Origin: DAIRUS01 sp036803205
GTDB lineage: Bacteria; Patescibacteriota; Minisyncoccia; Minisyncoccales; GBS-2
Assembly (NCBI GenBank): GCA_036803205.1
Contig: DAIRUS010000006.1
Location: 1 to 47,108, forward strand
Direction: 5' to 3'
Length of the DNA: 47,108 bases
Both the position numbers and the translations under genes were made by a program. Under the pieces are notes generated by a model. That model saw only the letters and a list, made by a program, of their open reading frames with translations. It was not told the origin of the DNA and searched no databases. Shown here in pieces: positions 40,952-47,108 of the stretch (positions are counted from its first letter, which is position 1; each line of letters begins with the position of its first letter).

Positions 40952-41428
40952 TTATTGTTTCAACAATTTTGTATCTCTTAACTTCTCAGCCAAAGACCAA
41001 CCAAAATATTTACCTTGATACTCTATATTTACCCCGCCGACAATCTCGGGATTAACAAGAATATCTAAAACCATCTCTCGATTTATTGTCTCTTCTAACC
41101 ATTTTTTAATTTTAGTTAAAAATGTTTTATTCGGAAGAAAAGCCACCTCTAATTTTATCTGAGGTAAAGAATGAAGATATTTTTTTAATTCCTCAAAAAA
41201 GACGGATTTTTCTATCAATTCTTGAGGAAGTAAATTTTTCTTTTCTAATTCCTCCAATTTTAGTCGTATTCTTTCATCTACCTTACCCTTTATTCTTTCA
41301 AAAAGCGACCCCTTAGTTATGTCGGCAAAGAGATATTTTTTGATGACATTTATCTGCTCAATGAAAAAATAAAGGTCCTCAGCGGTAATAATTTCTTTTG
41401 TTAACAACGAGAATGTTTCTTCTTTCAT
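40952..41428 (-). CDS. atpH: F1 ATPase delta subunit
   Basis: The 158-aa protein is weakly conserved. Its C-terminal domain fits delta (OSCP): a helix/strand region ending in VDILVNPEIVGGV-type sequence (here LDILVNPEIVGGVNI) followed by a short strand and SLAEKLRD helix. Position between atpF and atpA is canonical. It would tie the peripheral stalk to the top of the alpha-beta head. It overlaps atpF by 4 nt. Confidence 0.8.
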   Translation of the reverse strand: MKEETFSLLTKEIITAEDLYFFIEQINVIKKYLFADITKGSLFERIKGKVDERIRLKLEELEKKNLLPQELIEKSVFFEELKKYLHSLPQIKLEVAFLPNKTFLTKIKKWLEETINREMVLDILVNPEIVGGVNIEYQGKYFGWSLAEKLRDTKLLKQ

Positions 41429-42135
41429 TGAGATTCAAAAAATTTTTCTTCCTTAGCCTTTTCCAAAGCTTTCATTACCAATTCTTCATGGGTTGAGAGA
41501 TCAATGGCTTTTCCAATGGTTTTTTTTGCCACCTCCCCTATTATTTGGTAAATATTCTTTTCTAATTCCCTTAATCTTTTTTGTTTGTAATTTTCTATTA
41601 ACTTTTCACTCTCAATTATTTTTTCGTTTAATCTTTTAGAAATTGACTGATAAAGTCCATCAATGTTTTTGGCGATTCCACTTTCTAATTCTTCTATTTT
41701 TTCTTTACTTTTGTTGACCATCGCGGTTTGATTTTTTTGAGAATTTTCTTCTATTTTTGCAATCAAGATTTTAAATTCTTGCTGTAAATTTTCAAATAAA
41801 CGGGAGTAGTCTTTGGTTATTTTTTCCCGAATTTCTTTATTAAAATTACTTAATTTTAAATATTCATTTTCTGTTTTTTTGCTTAGAGCCAAGCTTTCCT
41901 CTTTATATTTTTCCAAAAGAGCAACTGAGAAGCTTTGGATTCGTTTATCCAAATCATCTATTATCCTTTTTAACTCTTTTTCTAATACCCCTTTTAATTT
42001 TTCTTCAAATTCTTTTGTTAGCTTTAAAACGATATCTTCGTTTTTGGTTTTTAATGAAGAAAAAAGAAAATAAGCAAAAATTATTCCTGTCAGTCCTAAA
42101 ATAGGTAATAGGTAAAATAAAATATCCGACAACAT
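41425..42135 (-). CDS. atpF: F-type ATPase b-like peripheral stalk subunit, long form
   Basis: The 236-aa protein has one N-terminal membrane helix (about 5-27) and then a long charged coiled coil (about 35-195). Its C-terminal segment (EVAKKTIGKAIDLSTHEELVMKAL) matches the delta-binding end of subunit b. It is about 70 residues longer than typical b. The membrane helix does not carry an obvious Arg or Glu for contact with an a subunit. It sits where atpF belongs, 1 nt after the c-like gene. Confidence 0.8.
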   Translation of the reverse strand: MLSDILFYLLPILGLTGIIFAYFLFSSLKTKNEDIVLKLTKEFEEKLKGVLEKELKRIIDDLDKRIQSFSVALLEKYKEESLALSKKTENEYLKLSNFNKEIREKITKDYSRLFENLQQEFKILIAKIEENSQKNQTAMVNKSKEKIEELESGIAKNIDGLYQSISKRLNEKIIESEKLIENYKQKRLRELEKNIYQIIGEVAKKTIGKAIDLSTHEELVMKALEKAKEEKFFESQ

Positions 42136-42136
42136 A

Positions 42137-42949
42137 CTAATACATTATAACAAACAAAGCTAAGCCCAGTCCAGCTAGAGTTAAAATTAAAATTCCAATT
42201 AAGTTTAATATCATAGCTGATCGAATACTTCCCTTAGCTAAAGGATTTCGGCCAATAGCGACTACGCCTTCTCTTAAAGTTCTTCCTAAAGCCAAAAAGC
42301 CAAATAAAAAACTTCCTCCGCCGACCAAAAGAGCAAAAATATAACGAAGAACTTTGGGAAAATCTTCTGGCCTGGTTAACCCCTCAGCAACTTTCCCTAA
42401 TAATTCCCTAATAGTAGGTTTTCCCGATGGAATATTTATATGCTGGGGATTGATGAAAACAATTATTAGCCCCTCCTCTTCATTAAAATCTTCTTTAGCT
42501 TTACCAATTACAAATCCAGACTGAGTAGATTTTTGTCCAATTCCGGGTTTATTGGAAGAGGTAATAAAATCTCCTTTTTTTATTTCTCCATTGATATTAC
42601 TTACTCTTGTTAATGCTTCGCCAAAGGAAACTATCGGCAAAGTAGTGGGCGTTGCTCTGCCAAAAACCATAATTGGACTTTCTCCAACTACTCCAATAAT
42701 ATTCTCATCGTAAGGAATGTTTGAGCGAGACAATCCCTCCTTGGTTTGAGAAATAATATCTCCAACCCTTACCTCTGGATCGCTAATTTCCAAATTGCTG
42801 GCAATTAAGGGTAATTCTTGACCAGATGTTTCTGGTAAAAACTGAATTTTTACTAGACCAAAAACAATTTTAATAAAAACAAAAATCCCTAAAAAAGTAA
42901 ATAAAATTAATTGAAACTTCGATCGCCCGAGATTGCCAATAGATTTCAT
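42137..42949 (-). CDS. F-type c-subunit-like hairpin fused to extracytoplasmic beta domain; ion site missing
   Basis: This 270-aa protein occupies the atpE position. It has an N-terminal helix (12-34), a beta-rich extracytoplasmic domain (about 56-168; IGVVGESPIMVFG, GEIKKGDFITSS, GFVIGKAKEDF) and a two-helix hairpin (201-222 and 244-268). The hairpin loop has GRNP at 233-236 and SIRSAMIL, matching the ARQP loop and IRxxMI of c subunits. Counting from the RxP motif, the ion-binding Asp61 of E. coli aligns with Leu254, and no acidic residue lies inside either helix. Topology (positive inside at the N-terminus) puts the beta domain outside and the loop in the cytosol, where F1 binds. The beta domain resembles a domain I associate with CPR tail-fibre-like surface proteins. 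It is a rotor-like ring component without proton transport, by inference. Confidence 0.7.
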   Translation of the reverse strand: MKSIGNLGRSKFQLILFTFLGIFVFIKIVFGLVKIQFLPETSGQELPLIASNLEISDPEVRVGDIISQTKEGLSRSNIPYDENIIGVVGESPIMVFGRATPTTLPIVSFGEALTRVSNINGEIKKGDFITSSNKPGIGQKSTQSGFVIGKAKEDFNEEEGLIIVFINPQHINIPSGKPTIRELLGKVAEGLTRPEDFPKVLRYIFALLVGGGSFLFGFLALGRTLREGVVAIGRNPLAKGSIRSAMILNLIGILILTLAGLGLALFVIMY

Positions 42950-42955
42950 ACATTT

Positions 42956-42961
42956 ATTATA
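42956..42961 (-). promoter_or_regulatory. -10 element of the atp operon, near-leaderless
   Basis: On the minus strand TATAAT occupies 42961-42956. The start codon at 42949 lies 7 nt further on, so the predicted start site is at the ATG itself. The -35 region is T-rich but not consensus. Confidence 0.45.
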
Positions 42962-43039
42962 ATACCATCAAACTCGTTTAAAAAGAAAAATGTTTTTCCT
43001 AAACTCTCCACCAAACTTACCACCCTTCGTCTCTTATTC

Positions 43040-43073
43040 CTGTAATAAGACTGCCATGGCTTTTTTATTACAG
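43040..43073. repeat. Perfect 9-bp inverted repeat
   Basis: CTGTAATAA at 43040-43048 pairs with TTATTACAG at 43065-43073. The 16-nt spacer contains GCCATGGC, itself a palindrome. It could be a hairpin RNA or a protein-binding site. It lies in the atp operon upstream region, about 90 bp before the promoter. Confidence 0.5.
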
Positions 43074-43730
43074 TTTTGTTTGCGGTATATGAAAGGGGAA
43101 GTTTTTGGAAAGAATTCTTTTTTAATTTTTAAACTGGAAGCGATGGAAAAGAAAAAGAAGATTTAACAAAAGCTTTTCTTACTCTTTTAAGGTTAGTTTT
43201 CGGTCCTTCTACCTCTAAATCTAAAATATATATTATATCGCAAAGATAAAAAAGGTTTTCCTTAATGGATTTATCTTCTTTTTTTCCCGCCAAAAGAAAG
43301 AAACTTCCCGCCACAGGAAAAGATAGAGCACTTTCACTGGCAACATAGGGTATTTTTACTGGTTTTTAATCTACAATAAATATTAAAATTTTACAAAATG
43401 GCGCGACAAAAATTTATTTTCGTAGTTATTTTTGACTAAAGTAGTAATTTTTCTAGAATTATTTGAGATAAGAGTTCGCAAGACAAAAGGCATAAAAAAT
43501 GAACAGAAATTGGTGTTATTCAGATAATACCAGAGGAAGAGAAAAAATGGTGCGGCGATTAGGAGAGTTCGGAAGCCAGATTTTATACATCATTTATACA
43601 ATTCAAGAAAGAAGGTTATAAATTAAGGAAAATCTGCTTTTTTGCTGACTTGTTGCTTGATTGCCTTTTTGGGTCACTTTCTTGAATGTTTGAGGAAAAA
43701 CTTTTAAAAATGAAGCAAGGGTTAAAAGAA

Positions 43731-43758
43731 TTGACAAGGTTTTTTGGTTTTAGATAAT
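43731..43758 (+). promoter_or_regulatory. Upstream promoter of surface-protein genes
   Basis: A perfect TTGACA (43731-43736) and GATAAT (43753-43758) are spaced by 16 nt. The sequence just after the -35 (AGGTTTTTT) resembles that of the second promoter 78 nt downstream. Confidence 0.5.
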
Positions 43759-43807
43759 TAAATAAACTTATAATTTCCCGTGGGAGGAGAAAAATTTCCC
43801 GTCAGGA

Positions 43808-43819
43808 CTTGACAAGCCT
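43808..43819. repeat. 12-mer repeat copy 1, overlapping the -35
   Basis: CTTGACAAGCCT at 43808-43819 contains the palindrome CTTG-A-CAAG and overlaps the -35 box. A second copy, CTTGTCAAGCCT, is at 43992-44003, one mismatch away at the palindrome centre and ending 1 nt before the ATG. The TTGACAAG core also occurs at 43731. It is a candidate operator. Confidence 0.4.
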
Positions 43820-43837
43820 TTTTGAAAAGACGATAAT
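43809..43837 (+). promoter_or_regulatory. Main promoter of surface-protein genes
   Basis: A perfect TTGACA (43809-43814) and GATAAT (43832-43837) are spaced by exactly 17 nt, the best sigma-70-like promoter in the window. Transcription from about 43844 would give a 160-nt leader that includes the structured element at 43880-43964. Confidence 0.6.
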
Positions 43838-43879
43838 AAAATAATCTGTGGATTTTTATAGAAAATTCACAGAAAAAAA

Positions 43880-43964
43880 AGAAGGCCCGAGAAAAATGGT
43901 CAAGGTCGAAAATTTATAGCCGATTTTTCTTTTACCTACATTAAGAATGTAGGCCGGGCCTTCT
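43880..43964 (+). ncRNA. Structured three-way-junction leader RNA
   Basis: A perfect 10-bp closing stem pairs 43880-43889 (AGAAGGCCCG) with 43955-43964 (CGGGCCTTCT). Inside, 43890-43897 (AGAAAAAT) pairs with 43923-43930 (ATTTTTCT), and 43935-43942 (CCTACATT) pairs with 43946-43953 (AATGTAGG) over an AAG loop. The first inner stem is directly stacked on the closing stem. No T tract follows at once, so it is not a simple terminator. I do not match it to a known riboswitch class. It lies in the predicted 5' leader of the MerR-like surface protein gene. Confidence 0.6.
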
Positions 43965-43991
43965 AATTTAGATTTTAATCCTTTAAAAAAT

Positions 43992-44003
43992 CTTGTCAAG
44001 CCT
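43992..44003. repeat. 12-mer repeat copy 2, next to the start codon
   Basis: CTTGTCAAGCCT differs from copy 1 (43808-43819) only at the palindrome centre. It ends one base before the ATG at 44005, where a bound protein could affect translation start or transcription. Confidence 0.4.
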
Positions 44004-44004
44004 A

Positions 44005-46443
44005 ATGCCTCAAAATAAAGAAAACAATTTAATAAGCATTGACGAGGTTATTTTTCGGGCAAAAAAGCGAGGCGTTGATTTTGGCAAAGGTAATCCTCGA
44101 GAACGACTTCGCTATTTAACGAAAATCGGACTTTTACCTCATGCCAAAAGAAAATCTTTTAACGGTCGTTCGCCCAACGGTGCTTATCCCGAATATGTAA
44201 TCGAACTTTTAGTTGAAATTGACCAAAAACTCAAACTCGGCAAAAGCATTCAGGAAATAAAAAGAGAAAAAGAAGAAAAGATTTTGACCGAAGTTCCTTA
44301 TACATATTACCCACCAACTATTGAAGTTCAGCCTGTTGAACTTAAACCTTCAGTACCCAAAACTCAAAATTCCTTTAGAAAAATAGCCGACATTTTGAAA
44401 ATTATTTTTTTGGTTTTTATCTCTATAGGAGGTATTTTCTTTTTTACCAGACAGACAATTGAAAAAAATTTTTCTAATTTTTTGGCTTCCTTAGTTGAGA
44501 CGAGAGAAAAATTAACTCAAAGAACTACTCCAACTTTGCCAAAAGAAAAAAGTGAAGAATTTTTTCCTCTCCTCATTCCCGAACCCTATCTGACGATTAA
44601 TGCTGAAACTGATATTAATGCTCCTTTAAATTTAAAAAACAAAGAGGGACCAGCTAGACTTTCTTTTTTCCAAGACCAATTGCAGGGAACAATTACTCTT
44701 GGAAACTTAACTGAAAACCAAACCTATACCTTGCCAGACCAAACAGGGACAATTTGTCTTACCAGTGGTAACTGTTTTGGACTTTTTGGAGAAGTTTCGG
44801 TATTGGAAGGAATGACAGACAGATTAGCTAAATTTATCGCTCCCCGAAAAATTGGCAACTCTTCCATAAGTGATTCTTATGAGGGAGTTTTACTTTATAT
44901 TACGACAGTCGGAAATGTTGGCATTGGCACGGCCAATCCGACCAGCAAGTTAGAAGTAATAGGAGACATTAGAAGTAATAATCTTTTTGCCAAAGAGAGA
45001 TTAGGTATTGGAGTAGATAATCCCCAATATGCCCTTCAAGTAAAAGGCAGAATTCAAGCTAGCGGTGATATTTGTACTGAGCTAGCTGGTGGAAGATGTT
45101 TAAGCACTCTTCCCCTTGGTGCCGGAACCCCACCTGCTGTTGCTGCTGGGATTAGTGGTTCGGGAACAGCTGGTTATCTTGCCAAATGGATAGAAGGCAC
45201 CACTTTGAGAAATTCTCTTTTGTACGATACCGGCTTAATGATTGGCATTGGCACTACCACTCCCAATGAAAGATTGACTATTACTGGTGCTCTCAGTTTA
45301 GCAGAAATTGAGGAACCAGAAAAAGATAGCAATTTTGGAAAAATTTATGTTGGCCTTGATGGCAAACTTTATTTCAAAAATGAAACTGGCCAAGTTTTTG
45401 ATTTAACTGCTGACACTACAGGAATTGGTGGCGCAGGAAAAAAAGGACAGCTTGCCTTTTGGAACAGCGCTTCATCAATTTCTGGCGATGATGATTTTTT
45501 CTGGGATATAGATAACAAAAGATTGGGGATTGGAACCAATGCGCCAGTAGAAAAATTAGAGGTTGTGGGAACAATTAAAATGACTGGTTTTCAATTAACC
45601 ACTGGAGCAGGAGAAGGTCGGGTTTTAGTTTCTGATAATTTGGGTATTGGTAGTTGGCAGTCATTACCACCAGGAACGATGCCACCTGGTAGCTTTGGTC
45701 AAACTATGAGACACGATGGTTCAAACTGGATTGCCACCTCATTTTTATATAATTCTGGCACCAGAATTGGCATTGGCACAACTAATCCAACTGCCACTTT
45801 AAGTGTAAATGGTGATATGAATTTGGCCGGCCCTTTAAAAATAACCTCTTCTCTTGCCCAACTACTTTTACAATACGATTCCAACAACTACCTTTCTTTT
45901 GCTGTTAGTCAGGGGCAAACACTTTTGGTAACAAGTGGAGACCTTATCATTAACTCATTAACTGGAAAAATTTATGCTTCAGGCTCTACTGTTTCGGCTG
46001 CTTCTTTTTTCTCTGATGATGCCTCAGTTAGAAAATCAGGCGAGATGGTTTTAAGAGGAGCAATTCCAATTTATCGCTTTGGCATTCCAGCTCAAACCAG
46101 TTCAACAAATTATGCCCAAATTTCAAAACATTTTGAAGGAGAAATAGCGGCTTTTCCACCCCCTCTTGGAGGAACAACCAGAAAATATGCTTTTTTAATC
46201 AATTCAGCAGATAACATTCCAACTAACCAAAACTCAGAGTGGAGAATTTATCGGCCAGGGGTAGGAGAATATACCTCTTTTACTCTCCCCGGTCTTAATA
46301 TGTCTTCTTTAGAAGAAGGATTAGCCAGAATCAAATATTCAGAACTACCAGCAAATAATTGGCAATTGGAAGTTAGAGTTCCTTCAGGAAGAGCAATTAG
46401 AATATTTAACATTTTCTTATTAGCTTTTGATCAATTGAATTAA
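44005..46443 (+). CDS. MerR-like HTH, TM helix and tail-fibre-like repeat surface protein
   Basis: I choose the ATG at 44005; a TTG at 43993 is in frame but sits inside the 12-mer repeat. The 812-aa protein begins with a MerR-like winged-helix segment (about 9-90; ISIDEVIFRAKKRG, RLRYLTKIGLLP, GAYPEYVIELL). A Pro-rich linker, one TM helix (131-148) and a large extracytoplasmic part follow. The latter carries at least five copies of a degenerate GIGTxNPxxKLxVxGxI repeat, near residues 305, 333, 413, 508 and 588, typical of phage-tail-fibre and CPR surface proteins. A beta-rich C-terminal domain ends the chain. It is a likely adhesin with a DNA-binding-like cytosolic head. Whether the head binds DNA is unknown. 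Confidence 0.8.
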   Translation: MPQNKENNLISIDEVIFRAKKRGVDFGKGNPRERLRYLTKIGLLPHAKRKSFNGRSPNGAYPEYVIELLVEIDQKLKLGKSIQEIKREKEEKILTEVPYTYYPPTIEVQPVELKPSVPKTQNSFRKIADILKIIFLVFISIGGIFFFTRQTIEKNFSNFLASLVETREKLTQRTTPTLPKEKSEEFFPLLIPEPYLTINAETDINAPLNLKNKEGPARLSFFQDQLQGTITLGNLTENQTYTLPDQTGTICLTSGNCFGLFGEVSVLEGMTDRLAKFIAPRKIGNSSISDSYEGVLLYITTVGNVGIGTANPTSKLEVIGDIRSNNLFAKERLGIGVDNPQYALQVKGRIQASGDICTELAGGRCLSTLPLGAGTPPAVAAGISGSGTAGYLAKWIEGTTLRNSLLYDTGLMIGIGTTTPNERLTITGALSLAEIEEPEKDSNFGKIYVGLDGKLYFKNETGQVFDLTADTTGIGGAGKKGQLAFWNSASSISGDDDFFWDIDNKRLGIGTNAPVEKLEVVGTIKMTGFQLTTGAGEGRVLVSDNLGIGSWQSLPPGTMPPGSFGQTMRHDGSNWIATSFLYNSGTRIGIGTTNPTATLSVNGDMNLAGPLKITSSLAQLLLQYDSNNYLSFAVSQGQTLLVTSGDLIINSLTGKIYASGSTVSAASFFSDDASVRKSGEMVLRGAIPIYRFGIPAQTSSTNYAQISKHFEGEIAAFPPPLGGTTRKYAFLINSADNIPTNQNSEWRIYRPGVGEYTSFTLPGLNMSSLEEGLARIKYSELPANNWQLEVRVPSGRAIRIFNIFLLAFDQLN

Positions 46444-46517
46444 CTTCCCTTTTTAGTTTTAGATTAAATGAAAAAGGTCAAAGAGGGGAAAAAGGTCGAA
46501 AACAAAAGTTAAAAAAT

Positions 46518-47108
46518 ATGTCCTCTGAAAAGATAAAAAATCTCTTAAAACCAAAACTAGAGTTAGTGCCTGGCACAAGGTTTGCTTCCTTTTTGTTTAT
46601 CGCCTGCTCAATGGCAATTGCTGCTGGAATTTTGTGGGCCGCCAATATGTATTATAATCTTGACACTCAAGAAGTGATTGTTGGCCATATTGAAAGAGTA
46701 ACTAATTATTTGAGAGCAACGGCTGGTGCGATTATTGGTGGAACTGACACTCAAAATCCAGCTTCTGGCTACAAATTAGAAATTGTTGGCGACACCTTAT
46801 TTTCCGGTAATGCGGTTGTTGGTAATGTTTCTAATAGTGCCCAAGAATTAAGATTTATTGAAGGAGGAGCAAATCCTAGCCAATATATTGGACTGAAAGC
46901 TCCGGCAAATTTAGACACTAATCGAGTTTATATTTTACCTCACCACGATACTACTCCTCCCTCAGATGATTTTGTTTTGACCTGGCAGTCAGGAAATCAA
47001 TTGGCGTGGAAACAAGTTACGGCTGTTGGTGGAGCTGGTGACATTACAGCAGTAGGTAATTGCCCAAGTGGCGCCTGTTTTACTTCCGATGGCACTCAAG
47101 GAACAAGT
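46518..47108 (+). CDS. Membrane-anchored surface protein with beta repeats, C-terminus beyond window edge
   Basis: The ATG at 46518 opens a frame of 197 codons that is still open at the right edge. A basic N-terminus (1-22) is followed by one TM helix (about 23-45) and an extracytoplasmic part. That part has YKLEIVGDTLFSGNAVVGN, a segment LRFIEGGANPSQYIGLKAP (about 113-131) and VYILPHHDTTPP. The same kind of sequence occurs in CPR surface proteins with tail-fibre repeats. It lies 74 nt downstream of the preceding surface protein gene and probably shares its transcript. Its sequence continues with a Gly-rich, Cys-containing stretch at the edge. Confidence 0.75.
   Translation, partial: MSSEKIKNLLKPKLELVPGTRFASFLFIACSMAIAAGILWAANMYYNLDTQEVIVGHIERVTNYLRATAGAIIGGTDTQNPASGYKLEIVGDTLFSGNAVVGNVSNSAQELRFIEGGANPSQYIGLKAPANLDTNRVYILPHHDTTPPSDDFVLTWQSGNQLAWKQVTAVGGAGDITAVGNCPSGACFTSDGTQGTS

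Larger units (their letters stand above)
42950..44004. other. 1 kb non-coding region between divergent atp operon and surface-protein genes
   Basis: No convincing gene is present. The region holds the atp -10 at its left end, a 9-bp inverted repeat at 43040-43073, and two TTGACA/GATAAT promoters at 43731 and 43809. It also holds a structured leader at 43880-43964 and two near-identical 12-mers. A minus-strand frame of 61 codons (43129-43314) begins with GTG, has no known motif and is unlikely to be real. I looked for an a-subunit (atpB) gene or its remains here and found none. Confidence 0.6.

Noticed and set aside
43129..43314. A 61-codon minus-strand frame in the non-coding region
   Set aside because: It starts only with GTG, has no motif I recognise and no ribosome-binding site. 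I treat it as chance.
1..47108. Alternative genetic code (TGA as Gly) as in Gracilibacteria or SR1
   Set aside because: TGA ends plsC and the carboxyltransferase at ATGA overlaps, and no conserved region runs through an in-frame TGA.
1..47108. CRISPR arrays, insertion sequences, prophage or integrase genes
   Set aside because: No regularly spaced repeats, transposase, integrase or phage structural genes were seen. The tail-fibre-like repeats belong to cellular surface proteins with TM anchors.

Overview
The window looks like a chromosomal segment of an AT-rich bacterium from the Candidate Phyla Radiation (Patescibacteria, most likely a Parcubacteria-type lineage). The assignment rests on gene content and style. 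Surface proteins carry tail-fibre-like repeats, there is a small VirB2-like membrane protein, response regulators are single-domain, Shine-Dalgarno sequences are scarce and genes are packed with 1-14 nt overlaps. TGA is used as a stop (ATGA overlaps at 21559 and 25636), so the SR1/Gracilibacteria code is excluded. No rRNA, IS element, prophage or CRISPR array was seen.

Layout. 1-1251 (minus): a VirB2-like membrane protein that runs off the left edge, and tRNA-Arg. 1353-7279 (plus): cca, tRNA-Pro, a HAD-hydrolase remnant, tRNA-Ala, yraN, a CarS/CdsA-like CDP-lipid synthase, an MscS-like TM protein, a FakA-FakB fusion and uppS. 7323-26304 (plus): a 19 kb lipid and isoprenoid cluster with thiolase, DUF4430 and DUF6580 proteins, a B12 radical SAM enzyme, a DUF35-DUF362 fusion, bioY, fabG, a polyprenyl synthase, dxs, a UbiA-type prenyltransferase, idi, fabZ, an ornithine-cyclodeaminase-like protein, fabK, plsC, accC, a biotin carrier, birA, a carboxyltransferase and plsY. 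It ends in a hairpin terminator. 26409-29769 (plus): nusA, clpP and RNase Y, followed by a bidirectional terminator and two minus-strand tRNAs (Gly, Pro). 30114-37033 (plus): two histidine kinase/receiver pairs flanking a PilB/GspE ATPase and a Wzy-like TPR protein. 37028-42949 (minus): an F1 ATPase operon. 42950-44004: a 1 kb non-coding region with promoters and a structured RNA leader. 44005-47108 (plus): two surface proteins, the last cut by the right edge.

How the genes work together. A phospholipid route can be read end to end: FakA-FakB makes acyl-phosphate, PlsY and PlsC build phosphatidic acid, and the CarS-like enzyme activates it with CTP. Beside it are an acyl-CoA carboxylase with its own biotin transporter and ligase, plus ketoacyl reductase, dehydratase and enoyl reductase. 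No acyl carrier protein, FabD or ketoacyl-ACP synthase is present; the only condensing enzyme is an archaeal-type thiolase with a DUF35 partner. Isoprenoid genes (dxs, idi, polyprenyl synthase, uppS, UbiA) are interleaved.

The most unusual system is the F1 operon. All five F1 subunits and a long b-like stalk are present. The c-subunit position is occupied by a 270-aa fusion: a TM helix, an extracytoplasmic beta domain, then a c-like hairpin that keeps the RNP loop but has Leu where the ion-binding Asp/Glu should be. No a subunit is present in the window. The best reading is an ATP-hydrolysing F1 motor coupled to an extracellular domain rather than to a proton path. This is inference and is stated as such below.
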